Source of the DNA: Rhizobium mongolense USDA 1844
GTDB lineage: Bacteria; Pseudomonadota; Alphaproteobacteria; Rhizobiales; Rhizobiaceae
Length of the DNA stretch: 64,000 nt
NCBI RefSeq assembly: GCF_000419765.1
Contig: NZ_ATTQ01000010.1
Coordinates: forward strand, 186,154-250,153
Reading direction: 5' to 3'
Made by a program: the position numbers and the translations under genes. The notes beneath the pieces are model-generated. The model saw nothing but the letters and a program-made list of their open reading frames with translations, ran no database searches and was not told the origin of the DNA. Of this stretch, positions 26,751 to 35,038 are shown piece by piece; position 1 is the first letter of the stretch; the number at the start of each line of letters is the position of its first letter.

Positions 26751-27248
26751 ATGACCACCAAAATCCTCGTCAGCGCCTGTCTCATGGGCCATGCCGTCCG
26801 TTATGACGGCCGGGCGAAGCCGCTCGCACATCCGGCGCTCGAGCGCTGGCGGACGGAGGGCAGGCTGGTGACGATCTGTCCGGAGATGTCGGCAGGCATG
26901 CCGGTGCCGCGGCCGCCGGCGGAAATCGAGGGCGGCGCGAGCGGCAAGGACGTGCTGTCTGGAGCAGCACGTGTGTTCGAGATCACCGGAGGCGATGTGA
27001 CGGCTGCATTCCGAGAAGCGGCGCAGAATGCGCTCAGGCTGGCTCAGGAGACAGGCTGCACCCATGCGCTGCTCATCGACGGCAGCCCCTCCTGCGGTTC
27101 CGGTGTCATTTATGATGGGTCTTTCAGCGGAACGCGGCGGGACGGCAATGGTGTTACAGCTGCGCTGCTGAAGCGCGCGGGAATCCAGGTCTTCTCGGAC
27201 CGAGAAATCGACCGGCTGGTGGAAAGCCTCGCGACGCCAGTTGCATGA
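26751..27248 (+). CDS. DUF523 family protein
   Basis: A 165-residue DUF523 (YbbK-like) protein of unknown function. Visible family motifs: KILVSACLMGHAVRYDG at the N-terminus, CPEMSAGMPVPRPPAEI, and ALLIDGSPSCGSGVIYDGSF. The conserved cysteines (CLMG, CPE, SCG) suggest metal or Fe-S binding, unproven. ATG 26751 gives the usual N-terminus; the frame extends to 26694 without similarity. It lies 180 bases after glyS on the same strand. Confidence 0.85.
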   Translation: MTTKILVSACLMGHAVRYDGRAKPLAHPALERWRTEGRLVTICPEMSAGMPVPRPPAEIEGGASGKDVLSGAARVFEITGGDVTAAFREAAQNALRLAQETGCTHALLIDGSPSCGSGVIYDGSFSGTRRDGNGVTAALLKRAGIQVFSDREIDRLVESLATPVA

Positions 27249-27269
27249 GTACTTTGAAATCAATTGAAA

Positions 27270-27307
27270 TAAAGAATGCGCTCCTGCTTCTCTTCAGGAG
27301 CGCATTC
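27270..27307 (-). terminator. Strong hairpin terminator
   Basis: A perfect 13-bp stem, GAATGCGCTCCTG (27274-27286) with CAGGAGCGCATTC (27295-27307), loop 8 bases. On the minus strand it is followed by TTTATTT, so it best serves the leftward gene ending at 27374; it also follows DUF523 from the other side. Confidence 0.8.
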
Positions 27308-27373
27308 AATCCGCCATACGGCGGACCCCGTACGACCAAAACTTTGGCCGGGTCAGGGGCAGGGAACTAAAAA

Positions 27374-27838
27374 TCACATCCTTAGCTTAAAGTCGGAAAC
27401 GTCGAGCGGCGCCGTTTGTTCCGCAGGGGCGGACATACCTGCAACAACAGGCTTCGCATCGCCGCCGATGACGGAGGTCGTTGCCGTCGGGTCGATGCCT
27501 TCGACGGGGACCGTCACCTTGAAGGCGGCCAGGACTTCGGGGGTTGCCTTGGTCACGAAAACGACGGGCGAGCCGCCCATCCAGCCTTCGGTACGGTAGA
27601 GCTTCTGCTCTCCGGCCACATCGTGGAGCGCGCTGGCCTGGATGGCCCCGGGCGGCAACGCCGGCACCGTGTAATCCTTCTTGCGTTCGGTCGATCGCAG
27701 CGGCGGGCAGGTCGTGCAGCTCTCGGTCACGATGCTTTCGCCGCCGGTGCGCGGTGTCTTGCCGATCACCTCGATCGAGGATGCCATCGCCGAACCGGCC
27801 GCCAGAAGAATTGCCGCACCGAGAATGAATTGACGCAT
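27374..27838 (-). CDS. Secreted protein, HPE1-like (rhizobial conserved)
   Basis: A 154-residue exported protein with a clear signal peptide (MRQFILGAAILLAAGSAMAS). The mature part starts with SIEVIGKTPRTGGESIV, then a cysteine pair C-T-T-C-P-P, then YTVPALPPGAIQ and a beta-rich region. Similar rhizobial proteins are named plant virulence effector HPE1-like, a name based on weak similarity and not on proven function. The paired cysteines could form a disulphide or bind metal. It is monocistronic, with a strong terminator downstream. Confidence 0.7.
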   Translation of the reverse strand: MRQFILGAAILLAAGSAMASSIEVIGKTPRTGGESIVTESCTTCPPLRSTERKKDYTVPALPPGAIQASALHDVAGEQKLYRTEGWMGGSPVVFVTKATPEVLAAFKVTVPVEGIDPTATTSVIGGDAKPVVAGMSAPAEQTAPLDVSDFKLRM

Positions 27839-27945
27839 GGAAACTGCTCCGACTTACTATGGGAACAGAATAGCGCGCCTTTATTTCCATCCCGTCAGGG
27901 GAAAGGGTAAAAATTTAGGGAACTGAACCCGATTTCGGGCCAAAG

Positions 27946-29217
27946 TTAAGCTCTTTCGCGCTCGATCGCCCGCCAGCCGATATCGCGGCGCCAGAAACCG
28001 TTTTCCCATTCCACCTTGTCGAGCAGCGCATAGGCGCGGCTCTGCGCCTCGCCGACTGTTTGGCCGGTGGCGGTCACGTTCAGCACACGGCCGCCGGTTG
28101 CGACAAGCTCGCCGTCCCTCAAAGACGTGCCGGCATGGAACACTTTCGCGCCGTCGCCTGCCTCCGGCAGCGAGAGGATCGGCGTGTTCTTCTCGTAGGA
28201 GCCCGGATAACCCTTAGAGGCCATCACGACGGTCAGCGCCGGATCGTCGCTCCACTCGGCAGTGACCTTGTCGAGCGTGCCTTCGGCCGCTGCCAGCAGC
28301 AGCGGCAGCAGATCGCTCTTCAAGCGCATCATCAGTACCTGGCACTCAGGATCGCCGAAGCGGACATTGTATTCGATGAGTTCCGGGCCCTTGGCCGTAA
28401 TCATCAGCCCGGCGAAGAAAACACCGGAGAAGGGATAGCCGCTTTCGGCCATGCCGCAGATCGTCGGCTCGATGATTTCCTTCATCGTCCGCTCGATCAT
28501 CTCGGCCGTCATCACCGGAGCCGGCGAATAGGCGCCCATGCCGCCGGTGTTGACGCCGGTATCACCCTCGCCCACACGCTTGTGATCCTGTGCGGTCGCC
28601 AGTGGCAGGGCGTTCCTGCCGTCGCAGAGGCAGAAGAAGCTTGCCTCTTCGCCGTCGAGATAGGCCTCGATGACGACCTCGGCGCCGGCTGCGCCGAACG
28701 CACCTTCGAAGCAATCGTCAACTGCGGCAAGCGCCTCCTCGACGGTCATCGCCACCGTCACACCCTTGCCGGCGGCAAGACCATCCGCCTTGACGACGAT
28801 CGGGGCGCCCTGTGCGCGGATATAGGCCTTTGCCTTCGGAGCGTTGTTGAAGCGCTGGTAGGCACCGGTCGGGATGTTGTAGCGGGCGCAGATATCCTTG
28901 GTAAAACCCTTGGAACCTTCGAGCTGGGCTGCTGCAGCGGAAGGACCGAAAACCTTCAGCCCATCGGCTCGCAGGCGGTCGGCAAGGCCGGCAACCAGCG
29001 GCGCCTCGGGGCCGACGACGACAAAGTCGATCGCCTTTTGCGCGCAGAAGGCCGCGACTGCCTCGTGATCTTCGACCTTCAGGGAAACGAGCCTCGCATG
29101 TTCCGCAATGCCCGGGTTGCCCGGCGCGGCATAGAATTCCGTCATTAGTGGCGATTGTGCCAGCTTCCAGGCAAGCGCATGCTCGCGTCCGCCCGAGCCG
29201 ATCAACAGAACCTTCAT
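27946..29217 (-). CDS. purD: Phosphoribosylamine--glycine ligase
   Basis: GAR synthetase, 423 residues, catalysing step two of purine synthesis (phosphoribosylamine + glycine + ATP). The start MKVLLIGSGGREHALAWKL, the ATP-grasp region (VKADGLAAGKGV, HKRVGEGDTGVNTGGMGAYSP), and NVRFGDPECQ are all classic. Full length with no defects. It is the last gene of a leftward run lemA - aroA - DUF2207 - purD with gaps of 91, 40 and 66 bases, so partial co-transcription is possible. Confidence 0.97.
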   Translation of the reverse strand: MKVLLIGSGGREHALAWKLAQSPLMTEFYAAPGNPGIAEHARLVSLKVEDHEAVAAFCAQKAIDFVVVGPEAPLVAGLADRLRADGLKVFGPSAAAAQLEGSKGFTKDICARYNIPTGAYQRFNNAPKAKAYIRAQGAPIVVKADGLAAGKGVTVAMTVEEALAAVDDCFEGAFGAAGAEVVIEAYLDGEEASFFCLCDGRNALPLATAQDHKRVGEGDTGVNTGGMGAYSPAPVMTAEMIERTMKEIIEPTICGMAESGYPFSGVFFAGLMITAKGPELIEYNVRFGDPECQVLMMRLKSDLLPLLLAAAEGTLDKVTAEWSDDPALTVVMASKGYPGSYEKNTPILSLPEAGDGAKVFHAGTSLRDGELVATGGRVLNVTATGQTVGEAQSRAYALLDKVEWENGFWRRDIGWRAIERERA

Positions 29218-29283
29218 GCCTGATCCTTTCCGTTTTCTGTCTGGCGGTTAAGGGGCGGGACGCCAAAGGTCAAGCGGGAAAGC

Positions 29284-31221
29284 TCACCAGCCGCCACCCC
29301 CGCCGCCTCCCCCGCCACCACCCGAAGAACCGCCGCCACCGGAAAAACCGGAAGAGGAACTGGAGGGCGGAGGCGAGGGAATAGTCGAAGCGATGGTGGA
29401 CGCCATCGACGACGAGAAGCCGCCGATGCGGTCGGAGAAGCTTCCGCTGCTGAAGTTGCCCGAATACCAGGACGGGGCATAGGCAGCAGCCGCACCGGCA
29501 GCGGCCGCCGCGAGCCAGGTTTCGAAGGTGCGCGTCCAGGGCTTCTCGACACCTAGCGCAACGGCATAGGGCAGCAGCCTCTCAAAATGTTGGGGCGACA
29601 TTTCCGGCGCACCGGCCATGTTCATCCGGTCTTTCTCGGCAAGCGTCAGATACTGACGAAGGCCGTCGATGCCATCCATGATCTTCGAGCCGAGCGGCGT
29701 CGGCGCACCCATGATGAAGACATAGAGCAGGTTGAGCAGCACGATGCCGCCGACGGCAAAGAGCATCGGCGTCTCGTGGAATTCTAACAGCGTGGAGAAA
29801 AGCGCCAGAGCCAGCGATGAAATGATGCTGAAGCCGACAAAAACGATGACCGCGATCGCGATCACAGCGGCGATCTTGCCGCCCAAGGACTGGCCAGGAC
29901 GGAACGACCGTGCAAAGCCGGCCACGAAGATGGCGACGAAGACAGAAACGACGATCGGGATGATCATAAGGACGATCGCATCGGGTTCCAGCGTGCCGAA
30001 AACGAAGAGCGCAATAAGTGCGGCAGCGCTGAGCGCGATGCCGCCAGTCGTATAGCCTGTATTGGAATTGTAGTATTTGCCGCGATGTTCCCGCTCGATC
30101 GCCGAGCGGAAGTTTTGACCGACCGACTTCACGCGTTCGCCGTTTGCCTTGTCGATCGTCAGCGATCCCTTGTTGGCGACGGCGCTCAGGAGGCTGGTTT
30201 CGCCCGCTTCCAGCTTCACCTTACCCAGCGGCTTTTCCGTGCGGCGTACGATGATCGATTGCTTGAGGTCTTCAAGGATGACATAGCCGCGAACCGCCAG
30301 GTCCAGCGCCGTTGCCGAAAGCGCCGTCCAACCCCCGCCTGAAATGCCCTTGTTGTCGATGTAGTTGACGAGCGCCGGCGAGATGCCTTCGGGAGGATCC
30401 CAGCGCGGCACAAGGACGCCACGGGAAGGGTCGCGTCCGACCTTCATCCAGGAGCGGGTGTAGTAAAGGAAAACAAGGAGGAGGCCGCCGAAACCGATGA
30501 AATAGTCGCGGTTGTCCTTCAGCCACCAGATGTTCTGGTCCGATTGGCTCGGCGGATCGATCGCGCCTTTCGGAAGCTTGACGGCAATCGTCAGACCTTC
30601 GTTTGCATCGAGCGGCATGGTCGTCGAGAAGACCGGCCGGGCGTTGCCGCCTGAAATCCGGGCATTCTTGTCCTTGGCGCCAAGCGCACCGGTGAAGACA
30701 TTCGTATCGGTGGCGGTGATGCCATCTGGCAGGTTCACGGTCGCGGTCGCGGTCATGATCGGGAAGATCCAGCCGTTACCGGTCACATTCCAATAGAGTT
30801 CGTCGTGGTCGGCGAAATATCGGATCTGGCGATTGGTGGTGTAGGTGAAGGCATATTGATGGCGGCCTGGTGGAAGCATGACGTCTTCTGACCCAGCATA
30901 GATGCGGATGCCGCCGGAGATGGATTCGGTCTTCCACGGCTCGTCATTGCCGTCGCGTTTCACCGATACAACGTCGAAGTCGACGCTGCGGCGGCGACCT
31001 TCTTCATCGACGAAAGTCAGCGGAAAGTCGCGGAAGATGCCGCGCCGGATCCGATTGCCCTCGGCATTGACGGTGATTGTCTCCGTCACCGTCATGGCGC
31101 CGCTCTTTTCGAGTTTTATATCCGATGCGAAGGAGTTGATGACCTCCGCGGCACTTGCCCCATATGCTGCAAACGCCAGAAACAGAATGAAGCAAAGGCC
31201 GAAAAGCCGCCGGATCATCAT
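29284..31221 (-). CDS. DUF2207 domain membrane protein with glycine-rich tail
   Basis: A 645-residue membrane protein. Signal peptide (about 1-25), an extracytoplasmic DUF2207 beta domain (about 26-230; RRGIFRDFPLTF, IRYFADHDELYWNVTGNGW), one helix near 247-263, a cytoplasmic region, then four or so helices (about 395-520). The C-terminus is almost pure Ser/Gly (SSSGFSGGGGSSGGGG...W). Such proteins are common partners of LemA; function is unknown but probably in the envelope. Here aroA lies between it and lemA. Confidence 0.88.
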   Translation of the reverse strand: MMIRRLFGLCFILFLAFAAYGASAAEVINSFASDIKLEKSGAMTVTETITVNAEGNRIRRGIFRDFPLTFVDEEGRRRSVDFDVVSVKRDGNDEPWKTESISGGIRIYAGSEDVMLPPGRHQYAFTYTTNRQIRYFADHDELYWNVTGNGWIFPIMTATATVNLPDGITATDTNVFTGALGAKDKNARISGGNARPVFSTTMPLDANEGLTIAVKLPKGAIDPPSQSDQNIWWLKDNRDYFIGFGGLLLVFLYYTRSWMKVGRDPSRGVLVPRWDPPEGISPALVNYIDNKGISGGGWTALSATALDLAVRGYVILEDLKQSIIVRRTEKPLGKVKLEAGETSLLSAVANKGSLTIDKANGERVKSVGQNFRSAIEREHRGKYYNSNTGYTTGGIALSAAALIALFVFGTLEPDAIVLMIIPIVVSVFVAIFVAGFARSFRPGQSLGGKIAAVIAIAVIVFVGFSIISSLALALFSTLLEFHETPMLFAVGGIVLLNLLYVFIMGAPTPLGSKIMDGIDGLRQYLTLAEKDRMNMAGAPEMSPQHFERLLPYAVALGVEKPWTRTFETWLAAAAAGAAAAYAPSWYSGNFSSGSFSDRIGGFSSSMASTIASTIPSPPPSSSSSGFSGGGGSSGGGGGGGGGGGW

Positions 31222-31261
31222 ACCTCTCCCCGCCGGCGGCGCGCTGCCGCCTCAGATAATG

Positions 31262-32524
31262 TCAGCCCTCGTTCGCATATTTGACGCCCAGTCCTGCCAG
31301 CGTCCGCCAATAGGCAGGGAACGTCTTGCCGACGCAGTCCGGATCGAGGATCGTGATGCCGTCTATCTTCAGCCCAGCGAGCGCGAAGCTCATGGCGATG
31401 CGGTGGTCGGCAAAAGTGTCGATCTCGGCAGGAAGACGCCTTCCGGCAAGCGACGGATCAGACTGGACGATGAGATCGTCTCCTTCCTCGCGTGCCAGAT
31501 CCGGGCGAATCTGCGTCAGGCCGGTCGACAGCGCGCGGATGCGATCGCATTCCTTGACACGCAGATTGGCAATGCCGACGAAATGGACGGGCGTTTCGTT
31601 GAAAGCGGCAAGGACTGCGAGCGTTGGAACCGCGTCCTGCATCTGCGAGCCGTCGATTTCAGCCGGCAGGCGCGGGAATTTGGCGATCATCTCATAGGCG
31701 CGCGCATCCGGCTGCGTGAAGGCGCCGTTCGGCACGCCGAGATCGATGGAGCCGCCGGTCAGGACTTCGGCAGCCCAGAGATAAGTTGCCGCCGACGCAT
31801 CCGGCTCGATGACGAAATCGGCCGCCGTGTAGCCGGTCGGCTCAACGCGCCAGCTGATCGCGCTCGTCTTCTCGACCTTGGCGCCGAAGGCTCGCATCGC
31901 GGCGGTCGTGAGATCGATGTAGCCGAGAGCACCGATGTCCTCGCCGAGGAGTTCGATATCCACCGGGCGGTCGCCTCCGGCCGCCATCATCAGCAGAGCG
32001 GACACATACTGGCTGGAGAGACCGCCATCGATCCCGATACGGCTCGCCTCGAAGCAGCCTGTGCCCTTCACGGTTACAGGCGGGCAGCCGGTTTCGGCCG
32101 TCGCATCGATTCCCAGTGACCGCAACGCATCAACCAGCGGGCCGATCGGGCGCTTGCGCATGTGCTGATCACCGTCGACGACGACGATGCCATCAACGAG
32201 TGCGGCAGCGGCCGTCAGGAAGCGTGTTGCAGTGCCGGCATTGCCGAGGAAGAGCGGCGCTTTTGGCGGAAGCAGCTTGCCGCTTCCGGTGACGACGAAG
32301 CTCGTATCGTCGCGTTCGTCGATGGCGACGCCCATGGCGCGCAGGGCATCCGCCATGTAGCGCGTATCGTCGCTCTTCAGCGCGCCGCTCAGGCGGCTGG
32401 TACCCTTGGCGAGGCCAGCCAGGAGCAGTGCTCGGTTGGTGATCGACTTCGAGCCCGGTGGCACGGCGCGCCCCACGAGCGGAGCCTTAGCCGGGATGAT
32501 GGTGAGTTTCTTGTCCTTGCTCAT
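31262..32524 (-). CDS. aroA: 3-phosphoshikimate 1-carboxyvinyltransferase (EPSP synthase), non-CP4 type
   Basis: A 420-residue EPSP synthase of the shikimate pathway (PEP + shikimate-3-phosphate). PGSKSITNRALLLAGLA, SDDTRYM, KRPIGPLVDALR, RVKECDRI and DHRIAMSFAL are visible. The SDD-x3-M and PGSKS-x2-NR patterns resemble class I enzymes rather than the class II CP4-type enzyme well known from Agrobacterium. The PEP/glyphosate loop reads GNAGTATRF (94-102): Phe102 stands where E. coli has Pro101. ATG 32524 gives MSKDKKLTI; 32545 is an alternative. It is on the same strand as lemA and DUF2207 and lies between them. Confidence 0.93.
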   Translation of the reverse strand: MSKDKKLTIIPAKAPLVGRAVPPGSKSITNRALLLAGLAKGTSRLSGALKSDDTRYMADALRAMGVAIDERDDTSFVVTGSGKLLPPKAPLFLGNAGTATRFLTAAAALVDGIVVVDGDQHMRKRPIGPLVDALRSLGIDATAETGCPPVTVKGTGCFEASRIGIDGGLSSQYVSALLMMAAGGDRPVDIELLGEDIGALGYIDLTTAAMRAFGAKVEKTSAISWRVEPTGYTAADFVIEPDASAATYLWAAEVLTGGSIDLGVPNGAFTQPDARAYEMIAKFPRLPAEIDGSQMQDAVPTLAVLAAFNETPVHFVGIANLRVKECDRIRALSTGLTQIRPDLAREEGDDLIVQSDPSLAGRRLPAEIDTFADHRIAMSFALAGLKIDGITILDPDCVGKTFPAYWRTLAGLGVKYANEG

Positions 32525-32615
32525 GACGCTTGTCTGTCCGTCCATTGCGCTAGCCGCCCTACGGCCTTGACCGGCCCTGCTCATAGCAGCTTTTGCGCAA
32601 AGGCAAACGCCCATA

Positions 32616-33167
32616 TCAGAATTTGACGGCCGGAACGGCGCGGTCGGCCTCGTTGGCGATCTCGAAATATTCCCGCTTCTGGAAGCCGAACTGCCCGGCG
32701 ACCAGATTGGAGGGGAAGCTTTCAACCTTGACGTTGAGATCACGGGCAGCGCCGTTGTAATACCGGCGGGCCATCTGGATTTCGCTTTCCATGGTCTCGA
32801 GCGAGGCCTGAAGCTCGGAGAAGTTCTCGTTCGCCTTCAGGTCCGGATAGGCTTCCGCTAGCGCCAGCACACGGCCGAGCGCCTGGCCGAGAAGGCCTTC
32901 CGCCTGCGCCCTGCCCGCTACATCGCCAGAAGGCACCGCCTGCGCCTTGTTGCGCAGCTCAACGACCTCTTCCAGCGTGCTCTTTTCGTGGGTAGCGTAA
33001 CCCTTGACGGTCTCGATGAGGTTTGGGATCAGATCGGCGCGGCGCTTCAGCTGCACGTCGATGCCGGACCAGGCCTCTTCGGCCATCTGCCGGGCGCGGA
33101 CGAGACCGTTATAGACAAAGACAAGATAAAGCGCGATCAGAACGATCACACCGAGAACGATAAACAT
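32616..33167 (-). CDS. lemA: LemA family protein
   Basis: A 183-residue LemA-type membrane protein: one N-terminal helix (FIVLGVIVLIALYLVFVY), then a long cytoplasmic or periplasmic four-helix region with RARQMAEEAWSGIDVQLKRR, ADLIPNLIETVKGYATHE and RYYNGAARDLNVKVESFPSN. Function is unknown; LemA proteins are often paired with DUF2207 or TPM-domain proteins in envelope maintenance. ATG 33167 gives the normal family N-terminus. It probably leads the lemA-aroA-DUF2207 unit. Confidence 0.92.
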   Translation of the reverse strand: MFIVLGVIVLIALYLVFVYNGLVRARQMAEEAWSGIDVQLKRRADLIPNLIETVKGYATHEKSTLEEVVELRNKAQAVPSGDVAGRAQAEGLLGQALGRVLALAEAYPDLKANENFSELQASLETMESEIQMARRYYNGAARDLNVKVESFPSNLVAGQFGFQKREYFEIANEADRAVPAVKF

Positions 33168-33369
33168 CGCGAATCCCCCGCAACGACGCAAAGTTTGGAC
33201 GGAGACTATGCGGCTTCCGCTGGATTGTCATCCTGCATTTCCGGGCTGCGGTTTACATCAGCGACTAGCGAAATCTCACGATACCGCACACATACAGCCG
33301 GTTGTATCTTTCTTATTGTGCCGGCTTGTTTACGGTGCACTCGCAACTCATGACGAGGAATAATCGACA

Positions 33370-33486
33370 ATGAGCGCAGCAATCTTCCTATTGAGCCTGT
33401 CGGCGATCGCATCCCTTGTCGTCTTCCGAAAGACCCCACGGCCGGCACCCCGGCGCGTCGTCGTACGGTCCAACCACCGCCGCTAA
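33370..33486 (+). CDS. Small ORF: 38-residue putative single-span membrane protein
   Basis: ATG 33370 to TAA 33486. It has a hydrophobic N-terminus (AAIFLLSLSAIASLVVF) and a very basic, proline-rich tail (RKTPRPAPRRVVVRSNHRR). GAGGA lies about 10 bases before the ATG. It fills the gap between the lemA promoter region and the end of glyQ. The layout is typical of real bacterial membrane micro-proteins, but no homologue is known to me. Confidence 0.5.
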   Translation: MSAAIFLLSLSAIASLVVFRKTPRPAPRRVVVRSNHRR

Positions 33487-33495
33487 GCGGCATTC

Positions 33496-34455
33496 TCAGG
33501 CGGCGGCCCTGGCGATGTTCATGCCGCCGGCATCCGTCAACAGGAAGGCTTCACCGCAAGCCTTGGCGAGCGTGCGCACCCGCAGGATATAGCTCTGACG
33601 CTCGGTGACCGAGATCACCCCGCGTGCATCCAAGAGGTTGAAGACGTGGCTTGCCTTGATGCACTGGTCGTAGGCTGGAAAAACGCACTTGTGCAGCAGC
33701 TGATTGGCATTGTCGCTCGGCGCACCAGCAGCGAGAAGCGCCTGGCACTCCTTCTCCGCATCGATGAAATGGCGATGCAGCATCTCGGTATTGGCGAATT
33801 CGAAGTTGTGGCGTGAGTATTCCTGTTCGGCCTGCAGGAAGACTTCGCCGTAGCTGATCTTTTCGTCGCCTTCGCGACCGTTGAAGTTCAGGTCGTAGAC
33901 GTTGTCGACGCCCTGCACATACATCGCCAGACGCTCGAGGCCATAGGTCAGTTCGCCAGCAACCGGCGCGCATTCGATGCCGCAGACCTGCTGGAAGTAA
34001 GTGAACTGCGAGACTTCCATGCCGTCGCACCAACACTCCCAGCCCAGCCCCCAGGCGCCGAGCGTCGGGCTTTCCCAGTCGTCTTCGACGAACCGGATGT
34101 CGTGCAGCAGCGGATCGAGGCCGATCGCCGCCAGCGAGCCGAGGTAAAGCTCCTGCAGGTTCGGCGGGTTCGGTTTCAAGATGACCTGGTACTGGTAATA
34201 ATGCTGCAGACGGTTTGGGTTTTCACCGTAGCGGCCGTCCGACGGACGGCGCGACGGCTGGACATAGGCAGCCTTCCACGGCTTCGGGCCGAGCGCGCGC
34301 AGCGTGGTTGCCGGATGGAACGTACCGGCGCCGACCTCCATGTCATAGGGCTGCAAAACCGCACAACCCTTGTCCGCCCAGTAGTTATGAAGCGTCAGGA
34401 TTAGCGCCTGGAACGAGCGCTTCGGGTTCATATGGTCGGGGATCGATGCAGACAT
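33496..34455 (-). CDS. glyQ: Glycine--tRNA ligase alpha subunit
   Basis: Catalytic alpha subunit (319 residues) of bacterial-type glycyl-tRNA synthetase. Class II motifs are intact: LHNYWADKGCAVLQPYDMEVGAGTFHP near the N-terminus, YVQPSRRPSDGRYGENPNRL (motif 2 region) and ELTYGLERLAMYVQ (motif 3). Starts at 34455 (MSASIPDHMNPKRS) and 34431 (MNPKRS) are both possible; I use the longer. Its partner glyS lies about 7 kb left on the opposite strand, not adjacent. Confidence 0.96.
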   Translation of the reverse strand: MSASIPDHMNPKRSFQALILTLHNYWADKGCAVLQPYDMEVGAGTFHPATTLRALGPKPWKAAYVQPSRRPSDGRYGENPNRLQHYYQYQVILKPNPPNLQELYLGSLAAIGLDPLLHDIRFVEDDWESPTLGAWGLGWECWCDGMEVSQFTYFQQVCGIECAPVAGELTYGLERLAMYVQGVDNVYDLNFNGREGDEKISYGEVFLQAEQEYSRHNFEFANTEMLHRHFIDAEKECQALLAAGAPSDNANQLLHKCVFPAYDQCIKASHVFNLLDARGVISVTERQSYILRVRTLAKACGEAFLLTDAGGMNIARAAA

Positions 34456-34669
34456 GGAGACAAGCCACCGGTTGCGTATTTTGCCGGACAGGTGCCATGG
34501 GAGAGGACAAGGGTCAATACATAACGTATGATCGGACCATGTTTTGGAAGGCGTTCCGTCACGAAGGTCAAGACAACGGTCACCTGTCTGATGAACAGAG
34601 AAGTTGAGCGACTTTCCCATATCGAACCATAAGAAACGACGTCACCCCGGGCTCCGGGCAATTCCGGCT

Positions 34670-34828
34670 TCAGATAGAGCGGTCATTTGCTTCACTGTGG
34701 AGCGGGGTTAAGCACGCCACTATTCGAGAACCCGCCTCGTCGCGATCGAACTTGTAGTCGACCGGCAATTGCAGCCGGAAAGCGCGTATTCGTTCGAGAG
34801 CCTGCACGCGTACTTCAGCGGTCACCAT
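34670..34828 (-). CDS. Small ORF coupled to the upstream membrane-protein gene
   Basis: A 52-residue ORF whose ATG overlaps the TGA of the 63-residue membrane protein by one base (TGATG). The sequence (VTAEVRVQALERIRAFRLQ, LPVDYKFDRDEAGSR) is helical and charged and recalls N-terminal parts of small VapB-like antitoxins, but this is only an impression. No toxin gene follows; glyQ comes next. It may be an antitoxin remnant or a chance ORF. Confidence 0.35.
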   Translation of the reverse strand: MVTAEVRVQALERIRAFRLQLPVDYKFDRDEAGSRIVACLTPLHSEANDRSI

Positions 34829-35019
34829 CATTCATCCTCCCGCTTTACGCGGTATTCGCCGGTCACCGGATCCTTGACAAGCGTGCCGACGGCGCCGGTC
34901 TGACGCTCCTTCTCGGCACGGCGGGATTTTTCCTGCAGGCGCTTGGCATCGGAGATGAAGCGGCGGTAGAGCCACCAGGCAGCGCCGACCAGGATTATGA
35001 CTGTTATAAGCTGCGCCAT
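34828..35019 (-). CDS. Small single-span membrane protein
   Basis: A 63-residue protein starting with a membrane helix (AQLITVIILVGAAWWLYRRF) followed by a basic, charged cytoplasmic tail (SDAKRLQEKSRRAEKERQ, KDPVTGEYRVKRED). AAAGGGAG precedes the ATG. It starts 19 bases after the end of the S49 protease gene, so it is in that operon. Function unknown; the DPVTGEYRV ending is conserved in rhizobial relatives as I recall. Confidence 0.75.
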   Translation of the reverse strand: MAQLITVIILVGAAWWLYRRFISDAKRLQEKSRRAEKERQTGAVGTLVKDPVTGEYRVKREDE

Positions 35020-35038
35020 CTCCCTTTCTCTTCTCCTC

